Assembly (NCBI GenBank): GCA_964575715.1 | Contig: CAZNSG010000296.1 | Coordinates: 1-38,144, forward strand | Direction: 5' to 3' | Source: PNAI01 sp964575715 | GTDB taxonomy: Bacteria > Pseudomonadota > Alphaproteobacteria > Rhizobiales > Xanthobacteraceae | Length of the DNA stretch: 38,144 nt | Part shown: positions 24,192-33,334 of the stretch, one piece after another | Layout: each line of letters opens with the position of its first letter | Numbering within the stretch: the first letter of the stretch is position 1 | Notes under the pieces: model-generated | The model's database searches: none | Told to the model about the DNA's origin: nothing | Seen by the model: the letters and a program-made list of their open reading frames with translations, nothing else | Translations under genes and position numbers: made by a program

Positions 24192-25247
24192 TCACGCCGT
24201 CAGCACCAGGCGGCCCAGTACGTGGCCGGCGCGCAGATCGTCGAGCGCAGATTGCGCCGCGGACAGCGGCCGCTCGCTGATCGGCGGGGACGCGATTTTC
24301 CCTGCGCGCGCGAGCGCGACCACCTCGCGCGCCTGCGCAAGCGTGCCGGTGAGGATGCCCTCGATGGTCATGGCTTTGAGCGCGAACATGGCGGCGGGCG
24401 TGGTGAAGTCGCCGCCGAGCAGGCCGCTGACCACGACCTTGCCGCCGCGCGTGAGCACGCCGGTGGCGAATTGCAGCGAGCGCTCCGAGCCGACAAAATC
24501 GCAGGCGGCGAAAATACCGCCGGTGGCTTGCATGATCGCCTTGCGCGCGTCCGCGTCGGCGGGATCGAACGCGGCCGCGGCACCCGCGGCGAGCGCGGCC
24601 GCGCGCTTTTGCGCATCGATATCGGCCACCAGCGGCGCCTGCGCAAACAGCGCGCGCGCGAGGCTTAAGCCCATCATGCCGACGCCGCCCAGGCCCAAGA
24701 GCAGCACCGGTCCGCGCGTGGCATGGCCGGTTATACGTTTAAGCGCCGCATAGGCGGTCAGCCCCGAGCACATCAGCGTGCCGGCAAACGCGGGGGAGAG
24801 CGGCGCATAGTCGATGAGATAGCGCGGGTGCGGCACGAGTACATGGCTGGCAAAACCGCCATCGGCGTTGATGCCGAGATGGCGCGGCGCGGTGCAGAGA
24901 TTTTCTTCCTCCATGCGGCAGGCGACGCAGGTGCCGCAGCCGATCCAAGGGTAGACCGCGATCCTGGCACCGGGCGTTGCGCCGGCGGCGCCGGGTCCGG
25001 CGCGCTCGATCACGCCGGCGATCTCATGGCCCAGAGTGAACGGCAGATTGCGTCCGGCACGCACGTCGAGCCGCTTGTCGCCGCCAAGCGCGAAATATCC
25101 GTCCTGCATGTGCAGATCGGAATGACACACGCCGCAGCGCTCGATGCGAATGAGCACTTCGCTGCCGCGCGGCGCGGGGCATTCGACGACGGTTTCGCAC
25201 AGCGGCGCTTGGTAGGCGGTCAATGAGAGGCGGCGGAGCTTGGTCAT
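24192..25247 (-). CDS. Zinc-dependent alcohol dehydrogenase
   Basis: 351-residue medium-chain dehydrogenase. Catalytic zinc ligands: Cys in GVCHSDLH and His in LGHEIAG. The structural zinc site CGTCVACRMEEENLC carries four cysteines. The Rossmann motif is LLLGLGGVGMMGLSLARAL. It probably oxidises alcohols or reduces aldehydes with NAD(P); the substrate cannot be told. The start at 25247 (MTKLRRLSLTAYQAP) is preferred to the ORF start at 25280; no strong ribosome site. It stands between gmk and rsmA, separated from both by repeat elements, and is not clearly part of either operon. Confidence 0.92.
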   Translation of the reverse strand: MTKLRRLSLTAYQAPLCETVVECPAPRGSEVLIRIERCGVCHSDLHMQDGYFALGGDKRLDVRAGRNLPFTLGHEIAGVIERAGPGAAGATPGARIAVYPWIGCGTCVACRMEEENLCTAPRHLGINADGGFASHVLVPHPRYLIDYAPLSPAFAGTLMCSGLTAYAALKRITGHATRGPVLLLGLGGVGMMGLSLARALFAQAPLVADIDAQKRAAALAAGAAAAFDPADADARKAIMQATGGIFAACDFVGSERSLQFATGVLTRGGKVVVSGLLGGDFTTPAAMFALKAMTIEGILTGTLAQAREVVALARAGKIASPPISERPLSAAQSALDDLRAGHVLGRLVLTA

Positions 25248-25289
25248 GCGGGTATCATAAATACATTTGAGGGAGAGCAAACGTTTTAC

Positions 25290-25452
25290 CCCGCCGCGCG
25301 GGGAGAGGTCGCCCGCCTAAGCTGAGCGCTAGCGAAGCGACGGCGGGCGGGTGAGGGGGCGTCACCGCGAGTCTGAGCGCTTGGAAATGCCCCCTCACCC
25401 GGCTCGGACCTTCGGTCCTCGCCACCCTCTCCCCGCAAGCGGGGAGAGGGAG
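25290..25452. repeat. Composite palindromic repeat overlapping the rsmA 3' end
   Basis: A perfect 12-bp stem CCCTCTCCCCGC (25425-25436) with GCGGGGAGAGGG (25439-25450), and further GC-rich arms (GGTGAGGGGGC and GCCCCCTCACC) to the left. The rsmA stop at 25395-25397 lies inside it. Confidence 0.78.
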
Positions 25453-26285
25453 AAGAGAGCATTTGCGAGCGCGACAAATCCCGCAACCGGAATTTGCTCG
25501 GCGCGCGCGGTGGGATCGAGGCCGGCGGCGGCGAGCAGCGGCAGGGGATCGACGCCAAGAGATTTGAGGCTTTGGCGGAGCATCTTGCGGCGCTGGCCGA
25601 AGGCTGATTCGGTGATGCGCTCGAGCGTGCGGCGGTCACATGCGAGCGGAGACGCGCGCGGTACGAATTCGACCAGGGATGAGACGACCTTCGGCGGCGG
25701 CACGAAGGCGGAGGGATTGATATCGAACAATATTTTTGCCTGCGCGCGCCATTGCGTGAGCACGGAAAGCCGGCCGTATGGCTTGCCGCCGGGCGGAGCG
25801 ACAATGCGCTCGGCCACTTCACGCTGGAACATCAGCACCAGGCGGTCGTACCAGGGCGGCCAGGGCTCGGCGGTGAGCCAGCCAATCAGCAATGCGGTTG
25901 CGATGTTGTAGGGCAGATTGGCGACGACGCGCGCCGGACCGCCGTCGAGGTGGGGAGATGGATCGAAGCCGAGCGCGTCGCCGCCGATGACCAACAGGCG
26001 TCCGGGATAATGCTGGGCGATTTCATCGAGTGCTGCGAGCGCGCGCCGATCGCGCTCGATTGCGATCACCTTGCGCGTGCCGTTGGCCAGCAATGCGCGG
26101 GTGAGGCCGCCGGGTCCGGGACCGACTTCGAGCACGGTGACGCCGTCGAGGGGACCTGCGGCGCGCGCGATGCGCGCGGTGAGGTTGAGGTCGAGCAGAA
26201 AATTCTGACCCAACGATTTCTTGGCGGCCAGCGCGTGGCGCCGGATCACCTCACGCAACGGCGGCAGATCGTCGAGCGCGCTCAT
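25395..26285 (-). CDS. rsmA: 16S rRNA dimethyladenosine transferase
   Basis: 296 residues (KsgA). Dimethylates two adjacent adenines near the 3' end of 16S rRNA. KKSLGQNFLLD near 22-32, SAM motif EVGPGPGGLT at 53-62 and catalytic NLPYNI at 123-128 are present, as is the C-terminal helical domain through ARAEQIPVAGFVALANAL. The last 16 or so residues (SPLAGRGWRGPKVRAG) are encoded by a palindromic repeat, which also provides the stop. The start overlaps the pdxA stop by 4 bases. Last gene of the lptF-rsmA operon. Confidence 0.97.
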   Translation of the reverse strand: MSALDDLPPLREVIRRHALAAKKSLGQNFLLDLNLTARIARAAGPLDGVTVLEVGPGPGGLTRALLANGTRKVIAIERDRRALAALDEIAQHYPGRLLVIGGDALGFDPSPHLDGGPARVVANLPYNIATALLIGWLTAEPWPPWYDRLVLMFQREVAERIVAPPGGKPYGRLSVLTQWRAQAKILFDINPSAFVPPPKVVSSLVEFVPRASPLACDRRTLERITESAFGQRRKMLRQSLKSLGVDPLPLLAAAGLDPTARAEQIPVAGFVALANALFSLSPLAGRGWRGPKVRAG

Positions 26286-27280
26286 TGGATGCAGAGCCGT
26301 GCCGCCAGTTTCAACGCCGCGATCAGGCTCGACGGATCGGCCCGCCCGCTGCCGGCGATATCGAACGCCGTGCCGTGATCGGGCGAGGTGCGCACGAAGG
26401 GCAGGCCGAGCGTGACATTGACCGCGTGATCAAAGGCAAGCGTCTTGATCGGGATCAGCGCCTGGTCGTGATACATGCAGAGCGCGGCGTCATAGGTTTT
26501 GCGCGCGGCGGCATGGAACATGGTGTCGGCGGGCAAGGGGCCGCGCACGTCGATGCCATCGGCCGCAAGCCGCGCCACGGCAGGCGCCACCAGGGTGCGA
26601 TCCTCATCGCCGAGCGCGCCCTCCTCGCCGGCATGTGGATTGAGACCGGCCACGGCAAGCCGCGGACGCGCAATTCCGAAACGGCGCTTGAGGTCGTGTG
26701 CCACCACGCGTCCGGTTTCGACGATGAGATCGGTGGAAAGGCGCTTGGGCACTTCGGACAGCGGCAGATGGATGGTTACGGGCACGACCGCGAGCTCCGG
26801 CGACCACAGCAGCATCACCGGCATGGCAGTGACACCGGTCAACTCAGCCGCGAGCTTGGCCAGGAATTCGGTATGGCCGGGCTCGGAGAAGCCGGAGCGG
26901 TAGAGCACGTTCTTGGCCACGGGATTGGTGACGATGGCGGACGCCGTGCCGCCAAGCACGTCGGCGACGGCGCGGCGGATTGCGGCGATCGCTGCCGGCG
27001 CGCTGGTGGCATCGGGCTTGCCGGGTTCGGCGGTGGCGGCAACGCCGATCGCCACCACCGGAAGCGCCGTTGCGAACGCAGCACCGGCTCGCGCGGGATC
27101 TACTTGCGCAAGCGGCACGTCGAGCGAGAGCTGAGCGGCGCGTCGCTTGAGATGTTGCGGATCGCCGAGCAGGTAGAACGGCGGCAATGCAAGCTCGGCG
27201 CGGCGTAGCCATGCGGCGAGCGTGATGTCGGATCCGATGCCGGCGGGCTCGCCGAGGGTGAGCGCCAGAGGTCGCAGCAT
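26282..27280 (-). CDS. pdxA: 4-hydroxythreonine-4-phosphate dehydrogenase
   Basis: 332 residues; NAD-dependent step in pyridoxal phosphate synthesis. PLALTLGEPAGIGSDI is the characteristic start, followed by IVTNPVAKNVLYRSGFSEPGHTEFLA with metal-binding histidine, AVAGLNPHAGE, MYHDQALIPIKTLAF and FVRTSPDHGTAFDIAG. The ATG at 27280 is 4 bases after the surA stop. The pdxA-rsmA pair directly downstream of surA is a classic proteobacterial arrangement. Confidence 0.97.
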   Translation of the reverse strand: MLRPLALTLGEPAGIGSDITLAAWLRRAELALPPFYLLGDPQHLKRRAAQLSLDVPLAQVDPARAGAAFATALPVVAIGVAATAEPGKPDATSAPAAIAAIRRAVADVLGGTASAIVTNPVAKNVLYRSGFSEPGHTEFLAKLAAELTGVTAMPVMLLWSPELAVVPVTIHLPLSEVPKRLSTDLIVETGRVVAHDLKRRFGIARPRLAVAGLNPHAGEEGALGDEDRTLVAPAVARLAADGIDVRGPLPADTMFHAAARKTYDAALCMYHDQALIPIKTLAFDHAVNVTLGLPFVRTSPDHGTAFDIAGSGRADPSSLIAALKLAARLCIQ

Positions 27281-27284
27281 CGGC

Positions 27285-28244
27285 TCACTTGTACACGATA
27301 TAGGCTTGGGAACGCAGTTCCTTAATATACTGCTTGGACTTGATCTGGAACTGCTTGGAATAGAGTTCCTCGCGCGCCGCGCGCTTGCCGGGCGTATTGT
27401 CGGCGTTTGATGGTTTCTTCGAGCAGAGCGCATAGAGTTCGATGCCCTGCTGCGTTACTTCGGGCTGCGTCAGCCGGCCAACTTCGGTCTTTTCCAAGAT
27501 CTCGCGCAATGGCGGCGGCAGATCGGCTGAGCTGCGCGTGACCTGATCGCGCACGCTGATATCGCGCAACGCGCGCGCGAAGGGAATGCCTTCAAGGCAA
27601 TTCTCGAAGCGTGTGCGCAAAGCTTCAGCCTCGCGCCGGCGCGCTTCAATCGTCGCTTGAGGCGATTTGGACGGCACATGGAAGAGGATCGGCCGCAGTG
27701 TATAGTCGAAGCCGCTCTGGTCCTCCTGCTTGCTGGTTTCAAGCTCCTTGATAATCTCGGTTTCGTTGAATTGAAAACTCGACTGAAACTTGCCTCGGAT
27801 GACTTGGGTCCAGATGATCTCAGCCTTGATGCGCGATTTGAGCGTGCCGGGCTGCACGCCGGCATTGGCGAGCTGGGCGGTGAATTCCTTCGGAGACTGG
27901 CGCATGCCCCGGGCCATTCGGTTGAAGGCGTTGTCGGTATCGGTGTCGAGAGTACTGCCTCCGAAATCGAATCGCTTCGGCAACTGCAGCTTGATCTTCT
28001 CGTCGATCAGCTCGTCGATCACTTCCTGGCGGCTTGGGGTCTTTTTGGTCGCCAGTTGAAGAAAACGCGTCCGCTGTTCGACGTCGAAGGCGGTGATCGG
28101 ATCGCCGTTGACCACCATGATGACCTGTTGGGCCGCGGCGTCCGAACTCAGCGCCACCCATGCCAAGCCGGCAACCACGGCAGCCGCGATGCCACGGCGG
28201 CAGGCGGTTGCAAGGGCGGACATGTTCAGCATGGCGTTATCCAT
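27285..28244 (-). CDS. surA: SurA-like periplasmic chaperone / peptidyl-prolyl isomerase
   Basis: 319 residues. A signal peptide (about 38 residues, ending ALSSDAAAQ) precedes the SurA N-domain: VIMVVNGDPITAFDVEQRTRFL, RQEVIDELIDEKIKLQLPKRF. The middle region (DYTLRPILFHVPS, RALRDISVRDQVTRSSADLPPPLREIL) resembles a degenerate parvulin domain; only one is present, so it is shorter than enteric SurA. It helps fold outer-membrane beta-barrels such as LptD, encoded 33 bases upstream. Confidence 0.9.
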   Translation of the reverse strand: MDNAMLNMSALATACRRGIAAAVVAGLAWVALSSDAAAQQVIMVVNGDPITAFDVEQRTRFLQLATKKTPSRQEVIDELIDEKIKLQLPKRFDFGGSTLDTDTDNAFNRMARGMRQSPKEFTAQLANAGVQPGTLKSRIKAEIIWTQVIRGKFQSSFQFNETEIIKELETSKQEDQSGFDYTLRPILFHVPSKSPQATIEARRREAEALRTRFENCLEGIPFARALRDISVRDQVTRSSADLPPPLREILEKTEVGRLTQPEVTQQGIELYALCSKKPSNADNTPGKRAAREELYSKQFQIKSKQYIKELRSQAYIVYK

Positions 28245-28277
28245 CGTCTCTCAAATGTCGTGACAGCAGCGCGAAAA

Positions 28278-30773
28278 TTAAGGGCTGCTCTGGCCTGCAA
28301 CAGACTGGCTAACAGCCGTGGTTCCGAGCGTGCGCAAACTCAGCTGCAGCATTATCCGTTGGTCGATCGTCGGATTTCCGCTGTAAACATAGCTCTTGAT
28401 GTAGTTGAGCGCGAGGATGAAACAATCGTCGATATATCCGATGCCAAGCATGGTCTGGGCTACCTGATGGGAATCGAGATCGTATCGAACCCCGCCCATG
28501 GCCGTCCAGTTGGCGTTGAGCTTGACCGAAGTCGTGCCCAGGATGCCCTCGCGCCGCGTGAGGAAGCCAAGCTCTGGCTGGGCGGCGTAGCTGCCGTAGA
28601 GCAACGAGACCATCCAGCGGTCATAATTGGCCCGGCTCTCGGCTTCGAAGCGGCGGATCACGAAGCTTGATTCATCGAAGCGGTAGCGCGTCGTGAACGT
28701 GTATGTCCGATCGGGCTGGAACGAGACCCGCGCCACATAGTCGGAGCGCGCAGTGTCAAGACCGCTGCCGAGCCCGGTATTGGTGGCGTCGCCAACGGCA
28801 AACGAGTTGAGGCCGAACAGCTGATAGGACTGGCCGAACATCGCGTTGACAAAGCCGCCGCGGTTGGCTTGCGCGGTGTATTGCACGCCGACGTTTGCGC
28901 GGCCGCCGCCTTCGATGCGGTCCCAGCCGGTGAACTTGTTCTCGCGAAACAAGTTGCTGTCGTCGAAGATCAGACTCTGGGAGTCCTCATTGGGCAATCT
29001 TCCGATCCGCGGCTCGTCCGGCCGAACGATGAGCTGGGCGACCGGCTCAAGCGTCTGCGTGCCCCAGGATTGCACGTTGATGAAGGGATAGCGGTATTCG
29101 ACGCCGGCGGTGGGCATTCCGCGGAATTCGGTGCTGTCGCCGGGCGAGAGGTAGTTCGAGACGCCAGGGTCGGCCTTGACGGAGAGCGTAGCAAAGTCGC
29201 CGCGCATCGTTACAAATGGCGTGAACATTTGTCCGATGGAGTCAGTGATGGTGTGCCGCCAGCGCGTCTCCGCGGAGAGGCGCGAATAGGTTCCCGGTGT
29301 GCCGCGCAGCAGGCAATTGGCCGGAATTCTCGCGAATGGATCGGCGGACGTCGGCAGGCAAAGGCTATTGAGAGATGCGGTTTGCGTGATCGGATCGAAG
29401 CTGGCCTGGCCGCGGCTGAGACTGGTGAAGTTGATGTTGTATCCGAGCTCGCCGCCGAGCACGGGGTGGCCGAAGGTGTAGGTGTAATCCAGCACCGGGT
29501 GGACGACAGGAAGCTGGCGCTGGGAATCTGCTTCGGAGAAGCCATAGTAGTAGATGGTGCGCGCATCGAAGTAGCTGCGGTTGCCCTGGCCGGTGACATA
29601 GAGCTGCGAGATGCCTTCGGTCGCGCCGGTTGCGAGGAGCGGATCGAGATTGTTGCGATTGCCCGGAAGGTTGTAGTCCTGAAAATAGGTCTTGTCGGAA
29701 GGCAGTACGCCGTCCCAGCCCCAATGCCATTTCTCAGAGAGCGCGAACTGGCCTGACGTCTCCAGGCTGCCGCGCCAATTGGTGTAGCCGGGTGTGGAGC
29801 TGCCGTCGCTGCGCTGGAAGTAATCCTTGTCGCGCTGGTATATGCCGCCGCCGCGGACCATGAATGCGCCGTTTTCAAGCCGTTGACGGTACTCGGTCTC
29901 CATCAGCAGGCCTTGCTTGGATGTGAGCATCGGCGAGAACGTCACGTCGCGATCGGGCGCGAGCGCCCAATAGTACGGCGTCTTGGCCGCAAAACCGTAT
30001 TTCGAGCTGGTCGAGAAGATCGGCATGAGCCAGCCGGTCTTGCGCTTCACGGTCGGATCAGGCGCCGAGAAGTAGGGCATGTACAGGGTTGGCACGCCCA
30101 TGAATTCGAGCCGCGCGTGCTCGAAATAGATCATCTTCTCGCCCTCGTTGTGGATGATCCGCGCCGCCTTGACCTGCCAGAATGGCGGCTTCTTGGGATC
30201 GTCCTTGCACGGCTCGCAGGCGGTATAGACGCCGCTCTGGAAGACCGTGAACTTGCCGCTCGTGCGGTCGGCGCGGGCGGCGGCGAAACGCGTCTGATCG
30301 GGTGCGTCAAGGCGCAGCGAGTCGACGAAGCCGTCGCGGAAATCGTCGCTCAGATTCATGATTTGACCGTAGGTGATCTTGCCGTCAACCTCGGTCAGCC
30401 GCACGTTGCCTTCGGCGTGAAGGCGCTTGGTCGTCTCGTCGTATTCGACCCTGTCACTCTCCAACGTCGAGCCGCCATAGTAAATCTGCACATTGCCGAC
30501 AGCGGCGACGCGGCGGGTGCTGTAGTTGTATTGGATTTCCCGCGCTTGCAGCAGCATCGGCGCGCCTTTGCTCTGGCGTCGCACTGCTGCGCCGGCCGGC
30601 TCGGCCGGCTTGGGCCGGTCAGGAAAACGCAGCACGTTTCCGCTCTGTGCGAAAGCCGGCGCGGTATCGTGCAGTCCGCCCACGACAAACAAGGCCACGC
30701 CCGCCAGCATCGCCAGGGTGGCGCCAGTGGGTCGCGCGAACAGCAGCCGATGAGCGCTGGTCGAACCGGCCAT
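28278..30773 (-). CDS. lptD: LPS-assembly protein LptD
   Basis: 831 residues from 30773; the outer-membrane barrel that inserts lipopolysaccharide into the outer leaflet. A signal peptide (ends near residue 43, DTAPAFAQ) precedes an OstA/LptA-like jellyroll (MLLQAREIQYNYSTRRVAAVGNV, LHAEGNVRL) and the large C-terminal barrel (TGWLMPIFSTSSKYGFAA, YYWALAPDRDVTFSP, RGGGIYQRDKDYF). Cys pairs in the YTACEPCKDD region suggest disulfides. The ORF continues to 31241, but the start at 30773 overlaps the lptG stop by one base and gives a proper signal peptide. Confidence 0.96.
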   Translation of the reverse strand: MAGSTSAHRLLFARPTGATLAMLAGVALFVVGGLHDTAPAFAQSGNVLRFPDRPKPAEPAGAAVRRQSKGAPMLLQAREIQYNYSTRRVAAVGNVQIYYGGSTLESDRVEYDETTKRLHAEGNVRLTEVDGKITYGQIMNLSDDFRDGFVDSLRLDAPDQTRFAAARADRTSGKFTVFQSGVYTACEPCKDDPKKPPFWQVKAARIIHNEGEKMIYFEHARLEFMGVPTLYMPYFSAPDPTVKRKTGWLMPIFSTSSKYGFAAKTPYYWALAPDRDVTFSPMLTSKQGLLMETEYRQRLENGAFMVRGGGIYQRDKDYFQRSDGSSTPGYTNWRGSLETSGQFALSEKWHWGWDGVLPSDKTYFQDYNLPGNRNNLDPLLATGATEGISQLYVTGQGNRSYFDARTIYYYGFSEADSQRQLPVVHPVLDYTYTFGHPVLGGELGYNINFTSLSRGQASFDPITQTASLNSLCLPTSADPFARIPANCLLRGTPGTYSRLSAETRWRHTITDSIGQMFTPFVTMRGDFATLSVKADPGVSNYLSPGDSTEFRGMPTAGVEYRYPFINVQSWGTQTLEPVAQLIVRPDEPRIGRLPNEDSQSLIFDDSNLFRENKFTGWDRIEGGGRANVGVQYTAQANRGGFVNAMFGQSYQLFGLNSFAVGDATNTGLGSGLDTARSDYVARVSFQPDRTYTFTTRYRFDESSFVIRRFEAESRANYDRWMVSLLYGSYAAQPELGFLTRREGILGTTSVKLNANWTAMGGVRYDLDSHQVAQTMLGIGYIDDCFILALNYIKSYVYSGNPTIDQRIMLQLSLRTLGTTAVSQSVAGQSSP

Positions 30774-31864
30774 CACCCATCCTCCGAATATAACAATGCG
30801 ACGAACCCAGTCAGGCCGCCGACAGCCACAGGCAACCAAGCGGCAGCCGCCGGATACATCAGTTCGGCCTTGCTCAAATCGTCGGTCACCTTTGATATGA
30901 CGTAAAGCAGAAAGCCTGATGTTACGCCACCCAAAACCATCTTCTGGACACCGCCGAAACGAAAAAACCGCAGGCTGAAGGCGGCGGCCAGAAGCACCAT
31001 TGCGACCAGCATGAACGGCCGCGATAGAAGTTTTTGATACTGCAACCGGTAACCGGCGGCGGCGAGCCCGGCGTGCTCGGCCATGTCGATGTAGAGCGGG
31101 AGTTGCCAGAACGGCACGGTTTCCGGCGTCGAGAAGCTCTCGCGCACCTGCTCGGGTGTCAGATTGGTGCTCAGAAGGTACGTGTCGCGATCGCGCGGCG
31201 GCGAATTCAACGAATAGATTCGAGCATCGTCGAGCCGCCAATGACCTTTTTCGAGCACGGCCGACTTGGCCTCGATGCGCTCCAGGAAGCGGCCCGCCGC
31301 GTCAAAGGTGATGACCGAGACGGTGTCGAGCACGATGCCCTGGTCTCGGCTACTCACCGCATTGATGATCGATGGGCCGCTCACGCTCAGCTGGCGCACC
31401 CAGAAGCCGCCGCTGGTCGATTGCACGCCGGGTTGGCGTACGCCGGAGATTTCCGCTTCCAGATGCTTGGATCGTTCGTACATGACCGCAGCGATCGGGT
31501 TGTAGACGGTCGTTGCGATCACGCCGAAGAGCAGCGCGACAATGATCGCAGGCATGATGAACTGCCAGGCCGAAATTCCGGCCGCGCGCGCGATCACAAG
31601 CTCGAGCCGGCGCGAGAGGCTCAGGTAGCACATCATCGCGCCGACCAGCACGCAGAACGGTATGATCCGCTCGGCCACTTGCGGCACGCGGTAGAACGAG
31701 GCTTTTGCGACCAGCAGCGCGGAGACGTTGGGCACATCGGAATTGCGCCGCATCAATTCGATGTAGTCGATGAGCGCAATCAGCGCGAAAACTCCCGCGA
31801 AAACGGCAATGACCGCGCCCAGAAAGCGCAGTCCGAAATATCGTGTCAGCGTGCCTGACATCAT
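30773..31864 (-). CDS. lptG: LPS export permease LptG
   Basis: 363 residues, YjgP/YjgQ family. Transmembrane helices near the N-terminus (residues 8-35, 55-75, 95-120) and C-terminus (three helices ending the protein) flank a periplasmic jellyroll domain. Typical marks are TLTRYFGLRFLGAVIAVF and RRLELVIARAAGIS. Works with LptF and the LptB ATPase to extract lipopolysaccharide. The ATG at 31864 has GAGGG about 8 bases upstream; the next ATG at 31861 is possible. It follows lptF by 11 bases. Confidence 0.96.
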   Translation of the reverse strand: MMSGTLTRYFGLRFLGAVIAVFAGVFALIALIDYIELMRRNSDVPNVSALLVAKASFYRVPQVAERIIPFCVLVGAMMCYLSLSRRLELVIARAAGISAWQFIMPAIIVALLFGVIATTVYNPIAAVMYERSKHLEAEISGVRQPGVQSTSGGFWVRQLSVSGPSIINAVSSRDQGIVLDTVSVITFDAAGRFLERIEAKSAVLEKGHWRLDDARIYSLNSPPRDRDTYLLSTNLTPEQVRESFSTPETVPFWQLPLYIDMAEHAGLAAAGYRLQYQKLLSRPFMLVAMVLLAAAFSLRFFRFGGVQKMVLGGVTSGFLLYVISKVTDDLSKAELMYPAAAAWLPVAVGGLTGFVALLYSEDG

Positions 31865-31875
31865 GGCGCGCGCCC

Positions 31876-33036
31876 TCACGTTGCCACGGCGCGGCGCGCG
31901 AAGCGCTCCGCCACCGCGTTGGCCGCATTGAGCAGGTAGGCCGGCGGCTCGATAATGACGCAGCGTGAAATGGCGAAATATCCGATCACCAAAGTCAGCA
32001 GCACCGCGATGTACTCAAACGCCAGCACGATCGGGAACTTGACGCCGAAGACGGTGCAGGCAAATCCGATCAGGCGGAGTAATGCCACCCCGCCCACCGC
32101 GCCGAGGAGCGACCAGCCGCGGCTCTGCCGTGTGGTGCGCGGGGCGCCGAGAAAGACATAGGTGATCACCACGAAGGCGAAGGGATAGAGCGGCGCGAGG
32201 ATGCGATCGTGAAGTTCGGCGCGGAATTGGCCGGCCTGAGATTGGTACACCGGGTCGTCGGGATTGGGCCACATCAGCTCCCACAGATAGCGTTCGCGCA
32301 CCGAATAGTTGATGGTTTGCGGGCCACTCGCAAACTGCGAGAGGTCAAACAAGTTGTGGCTGAACTCCACGATCTCCGGATCTCGCCGGCCGGTCTCCTG
32401 GCGCTGCATGGTGCCGTTCTCTAACACCAGAAAGTTGCCGTGCGTGCTTTTCTCAATATGGCCATGCTCGGCGACCAGCGTGATGCGTTCCTTGTCGCTG
32501 CGCCGGTCGTCGAGCATGATATCGACCAGCTGGCCGTTCGGCTGGCGGGCGCGAATATGGAATGTGAGTCCGCGTTCGATTTGTACGAAGCGGCCCGGCT
32601 GCACAATATTGGTGACGAGATCGGTGCGCACCTCAGTCAGCCAATGACGCAGCATCCGCAACCCTTGCGGCGCAAAATAAACGCTGATTGCCGCAACGAG
32701 GATCGATACCGCGGTCGCCACTGCCAGGAACGGCAGAAAAAGCCGATGCGGCGCCATGCCGGCAGCGTTCATCACGATGATTTCGGAATCGTTGCCGAGT
32801 TTGTTGAGCACGTGAGCGATCGCAGCCACGAGCGCGAGCGGGGCGATCACCAGGACAAGCAGCGGAATGATAAGCGCGGTGATGCCGATGAACACCAAAA
32901 CGGTTTGGCCCTGACTGGTCATCAGGTCGAAGTCGCGCAACGCCTGTGTCACCCAGATGACGGCGGTCAGGCTGATGAGCACCACGAGGAATGCGCCCAT
33001 GGTGGTGCGGAAAATGTAGCTGCCGATCGACCCCAT
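31876..33036 (-). CDS. lptF: LPS export permease LptF
   Basis: 386 residues, partner of LptG. MGSIGSYIFRTTMGAFLVV at the start, ALRDFDLMTSQGQTVLVF and NDSEIIVMNAAGMAP are family features, followed by the periplasmic domain and three C-terminal helices. The frame stays open to 33717, but that extension runs antisense to pepA and its regulatory region and is rejected; 33036 gives the usual N-terminus. First gene of the lptF-lptG-lptD-surA-pdxA-rsmA operon, divergent from pepA across about 300 bases (33037-33334) in which I see no gene and no confident promoter. Confidence 0.95.
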   Translation of the reverse strand: MGSIGSYIFRTTMGAFLVVLISLTAVIWVTQALRDFDLMTSQGQTVLVFIGITALIIPLLVLVIAPLALVAAIAHVLNKLGNDSEIIVMNAAGMAPHRLFLPFLAVATAVSILVAAISVYFAPQGLRMLRHWLTEVRTDLVTNIVQPGRFVQIERGLTFHIRARQPNGQLVDIMLDDRRSDKERITLVAEHGHIEKSTHGNFLVLENGTMQRQETGRRDPEIVEFSHNLFDLSQFASGPQTINYSVRERYLWELMWPNPDDPVYQSQAGQFRAELHDRILAPLYPFAFVVITYVFLGAPRTTRQSRGWSLLGAVGGVALLRLIGFACTVFGVKFPIVLAFEYIAVLLTLVIGYFAISRCVIIEPPAYLLNAANAVAERFARRAVAT

Positions 33037-33334
33037 CCGGATGTACGGTCCCCTTTGCGGCCAAACCACTCCCGCCCCGCAGACCGTGCAAGTCCGGCGC
33101 GGTGATTCTCGAGGCGGCCCCCTCGCCTTACAGTATTGCCTTATTCGGCCCACAAAATGGCTTCGCCATGGCAAAGCCGTTGAACATGCACAATAAATGG
33201 TTAAAGGCGGATGCATGAGGCGGGGCCAAACAAGGTCCGGAAAGCTTCGGTGATATCCCAGCCATGCTTTGCAGGAGCGCAGAGGCCGCGCCATAAGGGC
33301 ACAAGTGCAACGGCCCGAGAACGAGGAAATGCCC

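Noticed and set aside
27657..28670. 337-codon plus-strand frame
   Set aside because: Antisense to surA and lptD; no domain features.
30774..31241. Upstream extension of lptD
   Set aside because: Overlaps lptG out of frame; the one-base overlap start and signal peptide at 30773 fit better.
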